A DNA stretch of 29,762 nucleotides from an uncultured Saprospiraceae bacterium (GTDB taxonomy: Bacteria > Bacteroidota > Bacteroidia > Chitinophagales > Saprospiraceae): contig CALEYL010000020.1 of NCBI GenBank assembly GCA_937926205.1, positions 1 to 29,762 on the forward strand, given 5' to 3'. The notes below the pieces were generated by a model, which worked only from the letters and a program-made list of their open reading frames with translations, searched no databases and had not been told where the DNA came from. Shown here piece by piece: positions 17,634-25,223 of this stretch (position 1 is the stretch's first letter; every line of letters starts with the position of its first letter). A program made the position numbers and the translations under genes.

Positions 17634-19961
17634 ATGAACAGAATTATATTCATTATCAGCCTTTTGGCCTTAGCGCAAGGGGTAATTTCCGCACAAAACG
17701 GTACCATTCGAGGCTCCGTATTCGATCAAAACACCGGCGAACCCATCATTTTGGGTAACGTACGCCTCGAAGGAACCAACTACGGCACTAACACGGACGA
17801 AAACGGCTTTTTCAGCCTTGGCAACCTGCCACCCAATACGTATAAACTCATCGCTACTTATATCGGTTACGACAGCGTTGCGCTGAACATCAACCTGAAA
17901 GCCGGCGCTATTATATATGAGCGCATCAAACTCACAGAAAGTGCGGTAGAACTCGGAACGGTTAATGTTTCCGGAAGGCGCGAACAAGCGCGTGCAGATG
18001 TGCAAATTTCTAAAGTTACGGTGACGCCCAAACAAATCCGCTCCCTGCCTTCAACAGGCGGCGAATCAGATATCGCTCAATACCTCCCGGTGCTTCCGGG
18101 CATTATCGTATCGGGCGACCAGGGGGGGCAGCTATACATAAGGGGCGGTTCTCCGGTTCAGAACAAAATTCTGCTCGATGGAATGACCATTTATAACCCA
18201 TTCCACACCATCGGTTTCTTTTCTGTTTTTGAAACCGAAACCATCCGAAGCGTCGACGTCTTAACGGGTGGTTTCAATGCGGAGTACGGCGGGCGCGTTT
18301 CAGCCGTTGTGGACATTAAAACCCGGGAAGGCAATAAAAAGCGCCTGAGTGGTTTGGTATCGGCCAGTCCTTTCCAGGCAAAAGCGCTGATTGAAGGCCC
18401 CCTTCGGCCATTCAATGAAGAAACAGGAAGCAGCGCTTCTTTCCTTGTAACCGGCAAGCACTCCTATCTGAATGAGAGTTCAAAAATTTTCTATCCCTAC
18501 GCTACGGATACCACTTTTTTCTCTTTTGCTTCGGGGGATACTTCACTGGCGGACCTGGGCGATTTCGGGCTGCCTTATCAATATACCGACATTTACGGCA
18601 AAGTATCTTTCCTTGGCGGAAACGGCAGCAAGTTTAACCTGTTTGGTTTTAATTTCACCGACCGGTTCAATTTCGTGGGCGTAGCCGACCTTAACTGGAC
18701 GACTACAGGATTAGGAACGAGTTTCACTTTGGTACCCGTCAACTCAAGTGTGGTCATTGACGGTTCTGTCTCCTTTTCTAATTACAACATTGCTTTAAAA
18801 GAGCCCGATGCAGGACCGCGCAGCAGCAGCATCCGCAGCTATTCCGCCATCTTGAATTTTAATTATTTTGGAGATAAAAGCCAGATAAACTATGGCTTTG
18901 AATTCAATGGGTTTAATACCGATCTGACTTTCCGAAATATTTTTGGCGCCAATATCCAGCAACAGGATTTTACGACCGAAGTGGCCGGCTATTTTAAATA
19001 CAAGTACAAATTGGGCAACCTGATCATCGAACCGGGGATTCGTGCTCAATACTATGCGTCTCAATCCTCTATGTCTTTCGAGCCCCGGATTGGGATTAAA
19101 TACAATGTCACAGACTTCCTTCGACTGAAGGCGGCAGGAGGTTTTTATTCTCAAAACCTCATCAGTACGGTCAACGAACTTGATGTGGTCAACTTTTTTG
19201 TCGGTTTTCTGGCTGGCCCGGAAGAAACCATTTATAAGCCCGGCACACGCACACCGACCGATACGCGCCTGCAAAAAGCCATGCATGGCGTATTTGGAAT
19301 TGAAGCAGACCTGGCCCGTAATCTGGAATTGAACGTAGAACCCTACTACAAGAAGTTTACACAACTCATCGCCATCAACCGCAACAAACGGGTGGAAAGC
19401 GACCCTGACTTCGTCACCGAAATCGGCGATGCGTACGGAATAGATTTCACCTTGCGATACGAAAATAAGCGGGCTTATTTATGGCTGACCTATTCGCTTG
19501 GTTATGTTAACCGTGATGATGGAGAGCAAATTTATCCGACGGTTTTCGACCGCAGGCACAACATCAATGCACTGGGAACGTACAATTTTGGCAAAAAGAA
19601 TGCCTGGGAAGCCAGTCTGCGCTGGAACATGGGCTCCGGATTCCCTTTCACCCGCACCCAGGGATTCTATCAGGATAATATTTTCGAAGACCTCATCCTG
19701 ACTGATATCCTGGGCGGCAACTTTGACCTTGGCACTTTACTGTCAGGCGATCGCAATGATGGCCGGCTGTCCTACTACCACCGCTTGGATGCTTCAATCA
19801 AGCGCACATTCAATTTCAGTAAATATACCAAACTGGAAGTTCTGGCCAGCGTGACCAATGTATACAACCGGGAGAATGTTTTTTACGTGGATCGGATTAG
19901 CAACAATCGGGTAAACCAGTTGCCAATTCTGCCAAGTTTGAGCATGACTTTCAGTTTCTAA
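17634..19961 (+). CDS. TonB-dependent outer membrane receptor
   Basis: Outer membrane active transporter of 775 residues, energised by TonB-ExbBD. Residues 1-20 are a signal peptide ending ISAQ. A carboxypeptidase regulatory-like domain follows (about 22-105, starting GTIRGSVFD and including GTNTDENGFF), then a plug domain (about 125-232, with YIRGGSPVQNKILLDG and FNAEYGGRVSAVVDIKT), then a beta-barrel rich in alternating aromatic strands and closing with MTFSF. It is shorter than SusC-type receptors (about 1,000 residues) and no SusD partner is adjacent, so it is more likely for a metal chelate, a small peptide or a vitamin than a classic glycan-uptake system. The substrate cannot be read from the sequence. 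Confidence 0.93.
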   Translation: MNRIIFIISLLALAQGVISAQNGTIRGSVFDQNTGEPIILGNVRLEGTNYGTNTDENGFFSLGNLPPNTYKLIATYIGYDSVALNINLKAGAIIYERIKLTESAVELGTVNVSGRREQARADVQISKVTVTPKQIRSLPSTGGESDIAQYLPVLPGIIVSGDQGGQLYIRGGSPVQNKILLDGMTIYNPFHTIGFFSVFETETIRSVDVLTGGFNAEYGGRVSAVVDIKTREGNKKRLSGLVSASPFQAKALIEGPLRPFNEETGSSASFLVTGKHSYLNESSKIFYPYATDTTFFSFASGDTSLADLGDFGLPYQYTDIYGKVSFLGGNGSKFNLFGFNFTDRFNFVGVADLNWTTTGLGTSFTLVPVNSSVVIDGSVSFSNYNIALKEPDAGPRSSSIRSYSAILNFNYFGDKSQINYGFEFNGFNTDLTFRNIFGANIQQQDFTTEVAGYFKYKYKLGNLIIEPGIRAQYYASQSSMSFEPRIGIKYNVTDFLRLKAAGGFYSQNLISTVNELDVVNFFVGFLAGPEETIYKPGTRTPTDTRLQKAMHGVFGIEADLARNLELNVEPYYKKFTQLIAINRNKRVESDPDFVTEIGDAYGIDFTLRYENKRAYLWLTYSLGYVNRDDGEQIYPTVFDRRHNINALGTYNFGKKNAWEASLRWNMGSGFPFTRTQGFYQDNIFEDLILTDILGGNFDLGTLLSGDRNDGRLSYYHRLDASIKRTFNFSKYTKLEVLASVTNVYNRENVFYVDRISNNRVNQLPILPSLSMTFSF

Positions 19962-20265
19962 AAAATAGTTTTAACAAAAATCTTTATGCAAGTATGGATG
20001 CCTGTTCTATATTTGCAACTATTCGGTTCTGCACAACAAGAAATAGGAGGAAGAATTCGTGGTAAAAGTGCAGTAAAACAGGAAGACATTTTGTAAACAA
20101 TTAAAATATGATAACGGACAGTCAACGCAATCCAATCGCAAAAAGAACACTATAACACACTTCCGACACCAATCAATCGGCAGGGAAGCAAGCTGCTTTT
20201 TTATCTTGCTCTCCTGTTTTCTACTGCGAAGCTGTCCGTATTTCTAAACACTAAAATCCAAAATC
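19962..20265. other. 304-bp intergenic region with a promoter box and a possible small ORF
   Basis: Between the receptor and the M23 peptidase gene. It holds an exact TAnnTTTG box (TATATTTG, 20008-20015), which would leave a leader of about 240 nt ahead of the peptidase gene. A 36-codon open frame (19986-20096, beginning ATG CAA GTA TGG) overlaps that box. A weak hairpin (AAGCA / TGCTT with a T run) lies at about 20186-20203. No tRNA-like or known riboswitch structure is apparent. Confidence 0.5.
20008..20015 (+). promoter_or_regulatory. -7 box upstream of the M23 peptidase gene
   Basis: TATATTTG matches TAnnTTTG exactly; the -33 region about 20 bp upstream reads TTTAT, a weak match. If it drives the gene at 20266 it leaves an unusually long leader of about 240 nt. 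Confidence 0.45.
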
Positions 20266-21597
20266 GTGGGTTTAACAGACAATCAGGGTAATCAGGCCAA
20301 AAAGCAAGGCCTGATAGCGGCTATCGTTGCAGGCAGCATCACCTTATTACTCGGCGCTTCGTTTTATTTTTTCCCCCACCTTACCTCAAATCTCGGAGCT
20401 TCCGTTGCCGAGGTGGAAAAAAATATAGAGCTCGGCTCTTTTCCGATCAAACAGCCTACTTTGCGTTATGGATTTGCCATAGATACTTTTGAAGTGTTTG
20501 ACGGCCAAATCAAGTCAGGTCAGGTGCTGGCCGATTTGCTTCGCCCCCATCAATTGGATTATGTTTCGATTGATCGTATTGCCCGCAATGCAAAGGGCAT
20601 TTTTGATGTCACCAATATCCGCGCTGGTCATCCTTATACCGTCTTTTCCCAGGAGGGCAAAGGCGTTCACTTCATTTATGAGCCCAGCGTTTATGAATAT
20701 GTCATTTTTCATCTGGATGGCGACCAGAAAGTGGAGCGCATCAAACGGGAAACTTCCCGCTCGGTCAATGCTGCTGCCGGCGTCATAGAATCTTCGCTGT
20801 GGCAGGCCATGACCAATACCGGTTTCAGCTACGAGTTGACCGATAAGATGGAAGATGCCCTTCAGTGGTCAGTAGATTTCCACCATTTACAAAAAGGCGA
20901 CGCGTTCAAACTGGTTTACGAAGAAGATTTCGTTGAGGGTAAAGCTGCAGGAATTGGCAGGGTGCTTGCTGCCTCTTATAAAAGCGGCAAGAAAGAATAC
21001 CACGCCATCTATTTCGACAATGGCCAGCACAAAGGTTATTACGATGAGGAAGGCCGTCCGATGAAATCGGCATTTCTCAAGGCGCCGTTGAAGTATTCAC
21101 GCATTTCCTCTTACTATAACCTGAACCGTCTTCATCCGATTTTGAAATACCGCAGGCCACACTATGGTACCGACTATGCAGCCCCGCAGGGAACGCCGAT
21201 TATGGCTGTTGGAGATGGCACGGTAAGCCAGGCTTCCTATACCAGCGGCAATGGCAATTTTGTAAAAATCAAACACGCAGGGTCTTATGAAACGCAATAC
21301 CTCCACATGCGCGGATTTGCCAAAGGAATTCGCCCCGGCACACGTGTTCAACAAGGTCAGATCATCGGGTATGTAGGCTCAACAGGATTAGCAACCGGCC
21401 CTCACGTTTGTTTCCGCTTCTGGAAAAACGGTCAGCAGGTAAACCACCTGAAACTCAACCTGCCTAATCCGGAGCCGCTTCCAAAGTCTGCAATGCCAGA
21501 ATTCATCAAAGTTCGCGATGCGATGATGGCCAAAATGACGGAAGCCAAGCCCGCTTCAAAAAGTGAATCCGGAGAAGAAACAAAAGGAAATCCTTAG
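20266..21597 (+). CDS. Membrane-anchored M23-family peptidoglycan metallopeptidase
   Basis: Predicted zinc endopeptidase that cuts peptidoglycan cross-links, anchored in the inner membrane and facing the periplasm. The 443-residue product has one membrane segment (about 16-36), a helical/OapA-like middle region (about 60-265) and a C-terminal LytM/M23 domain (about 285-395). Zinc ligands of the first motif are visible in RRPHYGTDYAAP (His299, Asp303), and His347 (QYLHM) fits the catalytic His. The second motif reads GPHVC (His380, Cys382), where most M23 enzymes have HxH. I believe HVC recurs in Bacteroidota members, so activity may persist with Cys as ligand. The start is a GTG at 20266: an in-frame stop lies seven codons upstream with no ATG between. 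The tail is disordered (411-443). Confidence 0.9.
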   Translation: MGLTDNQGNQAKKQGLIAAIVAGSITLLLGASFYFFPHLTSNLGASVAEVEKNIELGSFPIKQPTLRYGFAIDTFEVFDGQIKSGQVLADLLRPHQLDYVSIDRIARNAKGIFDVTNIRAGHPYTVFSQEGKGVHFIYEPSVYEYVIFHLDGDQKVERIKRETSRSVNAAAGVIESSLWQAMTNTGFSYELTDKMEDALQWSVDFHHLQKGDAFKLVYEEDFVEGKAAGIGRVLAASYKSGKKEYHAIYFDNGQHKGYYDEEGRPMKSAFLKAPLKYSRISSYYNLNRLHPILKYRRPHYGTDYAAPQGTPIMAVGDGTVSQASYTSGNGNFVKIKHAGSYETQYLHMRGFAKGIRPGTRVQQGQIIGYVGSTGLATGPHVCFRFWKNGQQVNHLKLNLPNPEPLPKSAMPEFIKVRDAMMAKMTEAKPASKSESGEETKGNP

Positions 21598-21633
21598 TGT
21601 CTGTCTTTATAGTCCGATAACTGCGTTATGTTC

Positions 21634-21681
21634 GGCACCAAAATCGGTCATTTATACCAATAAACTCCCGTTTTTGGTGCC
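21634..21681. terminator. Bidirectional terminator between convergent M23 and NtrC-type genes
   Basis: GGCACCAAAA (21634-21643) and its exact reverse complement (21672-21681) form a 10-bp stem with a 28-nt loop between two convergent genes. The A/T runs in the stem would give a U-rich strand in either direction. Placement and symmetry suggest shared termination. Confidence 0.55.
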
Positions 21682-21740
21682 TTCGCATGCCTTGCTCTCG
21701 AACCCTAAAGCCCAGACACGGACTAAATGAGCAGATAATC

Positions 21741-23027
21741 CTAAGATACCGCCAGTTTCAACTTTCCATATTCTCTTGCAATATGCTGTTGGAGGTCGTC
21801 AAGGCTTTCAAAGCGGTCAAGTAATTCGCTTAGGTTGTAAAGAGCAGGTGCATCTGTATTCGCGGCAGGCGCCACATAGCGCTGTACGTCTCCTTCTGTG
21901 ACTTTTTCCTGGCTAAGAATCAACAGGCGTTCCACAACATTGCGCAATTCGCGGATATTGCCGGTCCAGTCAAGCGATTGCAATGCCGTTAAAGCTCTGC
22001 CCTCAAATTGCTTGGGAGCAATGCCGTATTCGGAACAGATTTGCTGGTTGAAATGCTGAATGAGCATCGGAATGTCTTCCCGGCGTTCATTCAAAGAAGG
22101 TACACGCACCACAATGACTGCGAGCCGGTGGTATAAATCTTCCCGAAAACGCCCTGCGTTGATTTCTTTCCTCAAGTCTTTGTTTGTCGCAGCAAGTACC
22201 CTGACATCCACCGAAATTTCCTTCTCCCCTCCTACTCTTGTGATGCGGCTTTCCTGAAGGGCGCGCAAAACTTTGGCCTGAGCGCTAAGGCTCATGTCGC
22301 CTATTTCATCCAGAAAAAGGGTACCTCCATGCGCTTGTTCAAATTTGCCTATTCGCTGCTTGATGGCAGAAGTAAACGAGCCTTTTTCATGTCCAAACAA
22401 CTCACTTTCAATTAATTCTGAAGGAATGGCTGCACAGTTTACCTCAACAATAGGCGCGCCGTTGCGGGCACTTTTTTCGTGTATCCAACGAGCAACCAAC
22501 TCCTTTCCGGATCCATTGCCTCCCAAAATAAGGACGCGGGCATCGGTGGGGGCAATGCGTTCAATGGTGCTTTTTACAAGTGAAATGCCCTCCGATTCTC
22601 CGATGATTTCCTGGACTTTTGATTGGGATACCTTTCGGCGAAGGGCTTTGGTTTCCACCACAAGGTTGGAGCGGTCAAGCGCATTGCGCAGGGTTATGAG
22701 CAGCCGGTTGAGGTCAAGGGGTTTTGAAATAAAATCGAATGCACCGCGCTTTACAGCTTCTACGGCCGTATCTATGGTTGCATGCCCGGAAATCATGATA
22801 ATTTGAGCATCAGGAGCTATTTCGCGGATGCGGTCAAGCGCTTCCATTCCATCCATTTTCGGCATTTTGATGTCTAACAGAATGATGTCAAAACTGCCTT
22901 GTTTTACTTTAGCCAGGGCATCCAGGCCATCACTCGCTTCTGCAACATCGTAGCGTTCAAATTCCAGAATTTCCCGCAAAGTGCGCCGGATGCTGCCTTC
23001 GTCGTCAACGATGAGTATTTTTGCCAT
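21741..23027 (-). CDS. NtrC-type response regulator, receiver plus AAA+ domain, no DNA-binding domain
   Basis: Cytoplasmic two-component regulator of 428 residues. The receiver domain (about 1-120) has the acidic pair Asp8-Asp9, the phosphoacceptor Asp52, Ser80 and Lys102. The AAA+ sigma54-activator domain (about 140-370) has Walker A GGNGSGKE (169-176), Walker B GGTLFLDEIGD (234-244) and the RFREDLYHRL arginine segment (293-302). The sigma54-contact loop, canonically GAFTGA, reads GSFTSA (216-221). After the AAA+ domain only about 58 residues remain, ending YGKLKLAVS, and the Fis-type HTH expected there (usually 30-40 more residues) is missing; none of the sequence after the stop resembles it. 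I infer a regulator acting from solution or with an altered target. No histidine kinase gene is adjacent. Confidence 0.92.
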   Translation of the reverse strand: MAKILIVDDEGSIRRTLREILEFERYDVAEASDGLDALAKVKQGSFDIILLDIKMPKMDGMEALDRIREIAPDAQIIMISGHATIDTAVEAVKRGAFDFISKPLDLNRLLITLRNALDRSNLVVETKALRRKVSQSKVQEIIGESEGISLVKSTIERIAPTDARVLILGGNGSGKELVARWIHEKSARNGAPIVEVNCAAIPSELIESELFGHEKGSFTSAIKQRIGKFEQAHGGTLFLDEIGDMSLSAQAKVLRALQESRITRVGGEKEISVDVRVLAATNKDLRKEINAGRFREDLYHRLAVIVVRVPSLNERREDIPMLIQHFNQQICSEYGIAPKQFEGRALTALQSLDWTGNIRELRNVVERLLILSQEKVTEGDVQRYVAPAANTDAPALYNLSELLDRFESLDDLQQHIAREYGKLKLAVS

Positions 23028-23061
23028 GATTCGGGTAGGTTTTAATATATTGTTCTTTTTT

Positions 23062-23069
23062 CAAATATA
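23062..23069 (-). promoter_or_regulatory. -7 box of the NtrC-type regulator gene
   Basis: TATATTTG on the minus strand matches TAnnTTTG; the upstream -33 region is weak. It implies a leader of about 25-30 nt to the ATG at 23027. Confidence 0.55.
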
Positions 23070-23192
23070 TTTATTCTACGAAATAACCATAGGAAGGTTA
23101 CATCACAGTTGGTCTAAAATCATGTTTTCCATTTGAGCGCAACTCCACCCACCTACCCTGCCTTACAAGTTTGAGTACTGGCTTGAAAAATC

Positions 23193-23236
23193 TTTGTTTC
23201 ATTAATTTCAATAATTATTGAAATTAATGAAACAAA
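23193..23236. promoter_or_regulatory. 44-bp perfect palindrome upstream of the methyltransferase gene
   Basis: A perfect inverted repeat with 22-bp arms and no spacer, centred between 23214 and 23215. It is built from four related 9-mers: TTTCATTAA, TTTCAATAA, then their mirror images TTATTGAAA and TTAATGAAA, flanked by TTTG and CAAA. It lies between two divergent genes and ends 39 bp before the methyltransferase ATG, so it is not a simple 3' terminator. Likely roles are an operator for a dimeric or tetrameric regulator, or a transcript hairpin in the leader. A near-consensus AATCTTTG overlaps its left edge. Confidence 0.75.
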
Positions 23237-23275
23237 ACCCTTTCTGCTACCGTTATCCAAAAAACGAATGACATC

Positions 23276-24154
23276 ATGACAATCACCACCAGTCAAAGTA
23301 CAAAGGAAAAAATCGTCTCCTACTTTGAAGGCGCCGGACTCGATTACTACTATTGGGACAAAGCATTCAACATGCATTTTGGCTATTTCAAATGGGGCAT
23401 GAATCCCTTTAAACGTCCGGCCCTGTTGAATCAGATGAATATGGAAGCCATGGAACGCCTGAGATTAGGCAGCTATACCAATCCTTTGGTATTGGACCTT
23501 GGATGCGGACTTGGCGCCTCTTCCAGATACATGGCCACAGCTAACCCCGATGCCCATTTTTGTGGTTTTACCATTACGCCATGGCAGGTAGCGTACGGCA
23601 ACCAATTGAGCAAAGAAGCCGGATTGAGTGACCAGGTTCAGCTTTACGAATCTGATTTCGAGCACCTTCCACTCGGCCCTGAAAGTGCTGATGCTGCTTT
23701 TGCCCTGGAGAGCGCCTGTTATGCCAAAGGTGCAAACAAGGCGGCATTTGCAAATGAATTGCAGCGCGTCCTTAAACCGGGCGGACGTTTTGTTGTGGCA
23801 GATGGTTTCCGGAAACACAGCCATAAATTACCAGGCTGGCTGAACCGGGTTTACCGCAAAAATATGGAATGCTGGGCGTTGACAGAACTAGCTGATGTTC
23901 ATGGTTTTATTTCAGCTCTTAAGCAGGCTGGTTTCTGCAACATAATGGTAGAAGACGCCAGTTGGCGGGTTGCGCCATCTTTTGCACATATCCCTTTTGT
24001 GACCTTACAATTTTACCTCGATGTCTGGAAAAAAGGGGAAACCATGCTCAATCAATCCCGGAAGAATAATGCCCTGGCGCCTTTATTGGGAATGATTATG
24101 GGTTTAAGCAGAAAGCATTTTGCTTATTACATCATTAGTGGCGAAAAAAGTTAG
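23276..24154 (+). CDS. SAM-dependent methyltransferase, sterol/tocopherol methyltransferase-like
   Basis: Class I methyltransferase of 292 residues. SAM motif I is VLDLGCGLG (72-80), followed by an acidic patch (SDFEHLPL, 126-133) and LKPGGRFVVAD (166-176). The start (FEGAGLDYYYWDKAFNMHFGYF, split at 17-38) and the GFTITPWQVAYG segment (97-108) resemble sterol C-24, gamma-tocopherol and related small-lipid methyltransferases. Predicted product: a C- or O-methylated lipophilic compound, target unknown. It is transcribed alone; its stop overlaps the stop of the convergent toroid gene by three bases. The start is the ATG at 23276, about 40 bp after the 44-bp palindrome, which probably controls it. 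Confidence 0.85.
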   Translation: MTITTSQSTKEKIVSYFEGAGLDYYYWDKAFNMHFGYFKWGMNPFKRPALLNQMNMEAMERLRLGSYTNPLVLDLGCGLGASSRYMATANPDAHFCGFTITPWQVAYGNQLSKEAGLSDQVQLYESDFEHLPLGPESADAAFALESACYAKGANKAAFANELQRVLKPGGRFVVADGFRKHSHKLPGWLNRVYRKNMECWALTELADVHGFISALKQAGFCNIMVEDASWRVAPSFAHIPFVTLQFYLDVWKKGETMLNQSRKNNALAPLLGMIMGLSRKHFAYYIISGEKS

Positions 24155-25221
24155 TTTCTGGATACGAGCGCTATGGCATCCAAAAAAAATTTAAGCGCCC
24201 AGTTGGGGTACCTAAATGGCATGTAGGCGCCCCAAATTGGGAAAGAACCAGCCAATGCCCCGTTTCTCCGCTGCCGTTTCAGCACACTCTCCAACAGGAA
24301 TTCCGCTTCACTCCGGTAAGCACGGTCTCCGGTAATTTCAAAAAGCCGGCTAAAAATGAGACTGCATTGCACATTGCCGGTCAGGCAAATAAACCGATAA
24401 TTTCCGTTCCAGTTTTCATCATAAGCTCCGGCAAGTAGCCCTTTAGCCTGCCTGACCTGCAACAGGCGGTTAGCCAGTTCCCTGGCGCGGGCCAACAACC
24501 CTGCATCACCTAGTAAAACAGCAGATTCCAGAAATCCCCTGATGGTATAAGCAATGGTATGGGTAAATGCAGGATCTCCAGGTTTAAATCCCCAATCACG
24601 AACGCTGTACTGTGGCGTTATGCGGGCAGCGTAGTATTCAAGCGCAGCCTGCATACTTTGGCTTAAAGCCGGTGAATTGAGGTATTGATTGGCAAACAAC
24701 ATCGCCCAAATGACCCGCGTGTAATAAGAAGGTTCGTAACCAGGCACATAAGCGTACTGCTGCCAGCGGGCATCCTGTTCCCAAAGCAACAAAAGCCATT
24801 CTGCTGTTTTTTTCAGCGCTTCTAAATAGCGGAGATCATTAGTTTCTGCATAAGCCCGCGTTAAACCGAAAAGGATCTGACCGGTATCGAATAAGATGGG
24901 GGGGCCCTGAATGCCAAGGCCGCCTGGAAAAGCGCCAGATTCAAGTTGAATTTCCAAAAGCCATTCCGCACAGGAAAGCGCCAGTTCCTTCAAATGGACA
25001 TCCTGCTTAATATGGGCATAATCGAACAAAGTTTCAATGAGGTAGCCGGTAGTTTCCGGATAAGGAGGCGCCCAGCCCCTCCACAAATGCCGGTATGCGG
25101 AGGCGCCAGATCCGGCATTCACGGCAATGCACCGTTCCAGCCAGAGCAAGGCTGCAGATGCCGCATCATCCAGTTGTTTAGCCGTGAAACGACCAGGTGT
25201 TAATTGTAGAGATGGCTGCAT
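24151..25221 (-). CDS. Alpha/alpha-toroid protein, polysaccharide-related
   Basis: Hydrophilic 356-residue protein made of repeated helix pairs, with no signal peptide or membrane segment. The pattern (PYPETTGYLIET at 53-64, GAFPGG at 96-101, FDTGQILFGL at 111-120, and a closing PIWGAYMPFRYPNWALKFF near 326-344) matches six-hairpin or alpha/alpha-toroid folds such as those in unsaturated glucuronyl hydrolases and in poorly characterised proteins of exopolysaccharide loci. I cannot name a catalytic acid with confidence. It is the second gene of an operon: its ATG lies 2 bp after the stop of the FemAB-like gene. It is convergent with the methyltransferase gene, with overlapping stop codons. Confidence 0.65.
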   Translation of the reverse strand: MQPSLQLTPGRFTAKQLDDAASAALLWLERCIAVNAGSGASAYRHLWRGWAPPYPETTGYLIETLFDYAHIKQDVHLKELALSCAEWLLEIQLESGAFPGGLGIQGPPILFDTGQILFGLTRAYAETNDLRYLEALKKTAEWLLLLWEQDARWQQYAYVPGYEPSYYTRVIWAMLFANQYLNSPALSQSMQAALEYYAARITPQYSVRDWGFKPGDPAFTHTIAYTIRGFLESAVLLGDAGLLARARELANRLLQVRQAKGLLAGAYDENWNGNYRFICLTGNVQCSLIFSRLFEITGDRAYRSEAEFLLESVLKRQRRNGALAGSFPIWGAYMPFRYPNWALKFFLDAIALVSRN

Positions 25222-25223
25222 GA

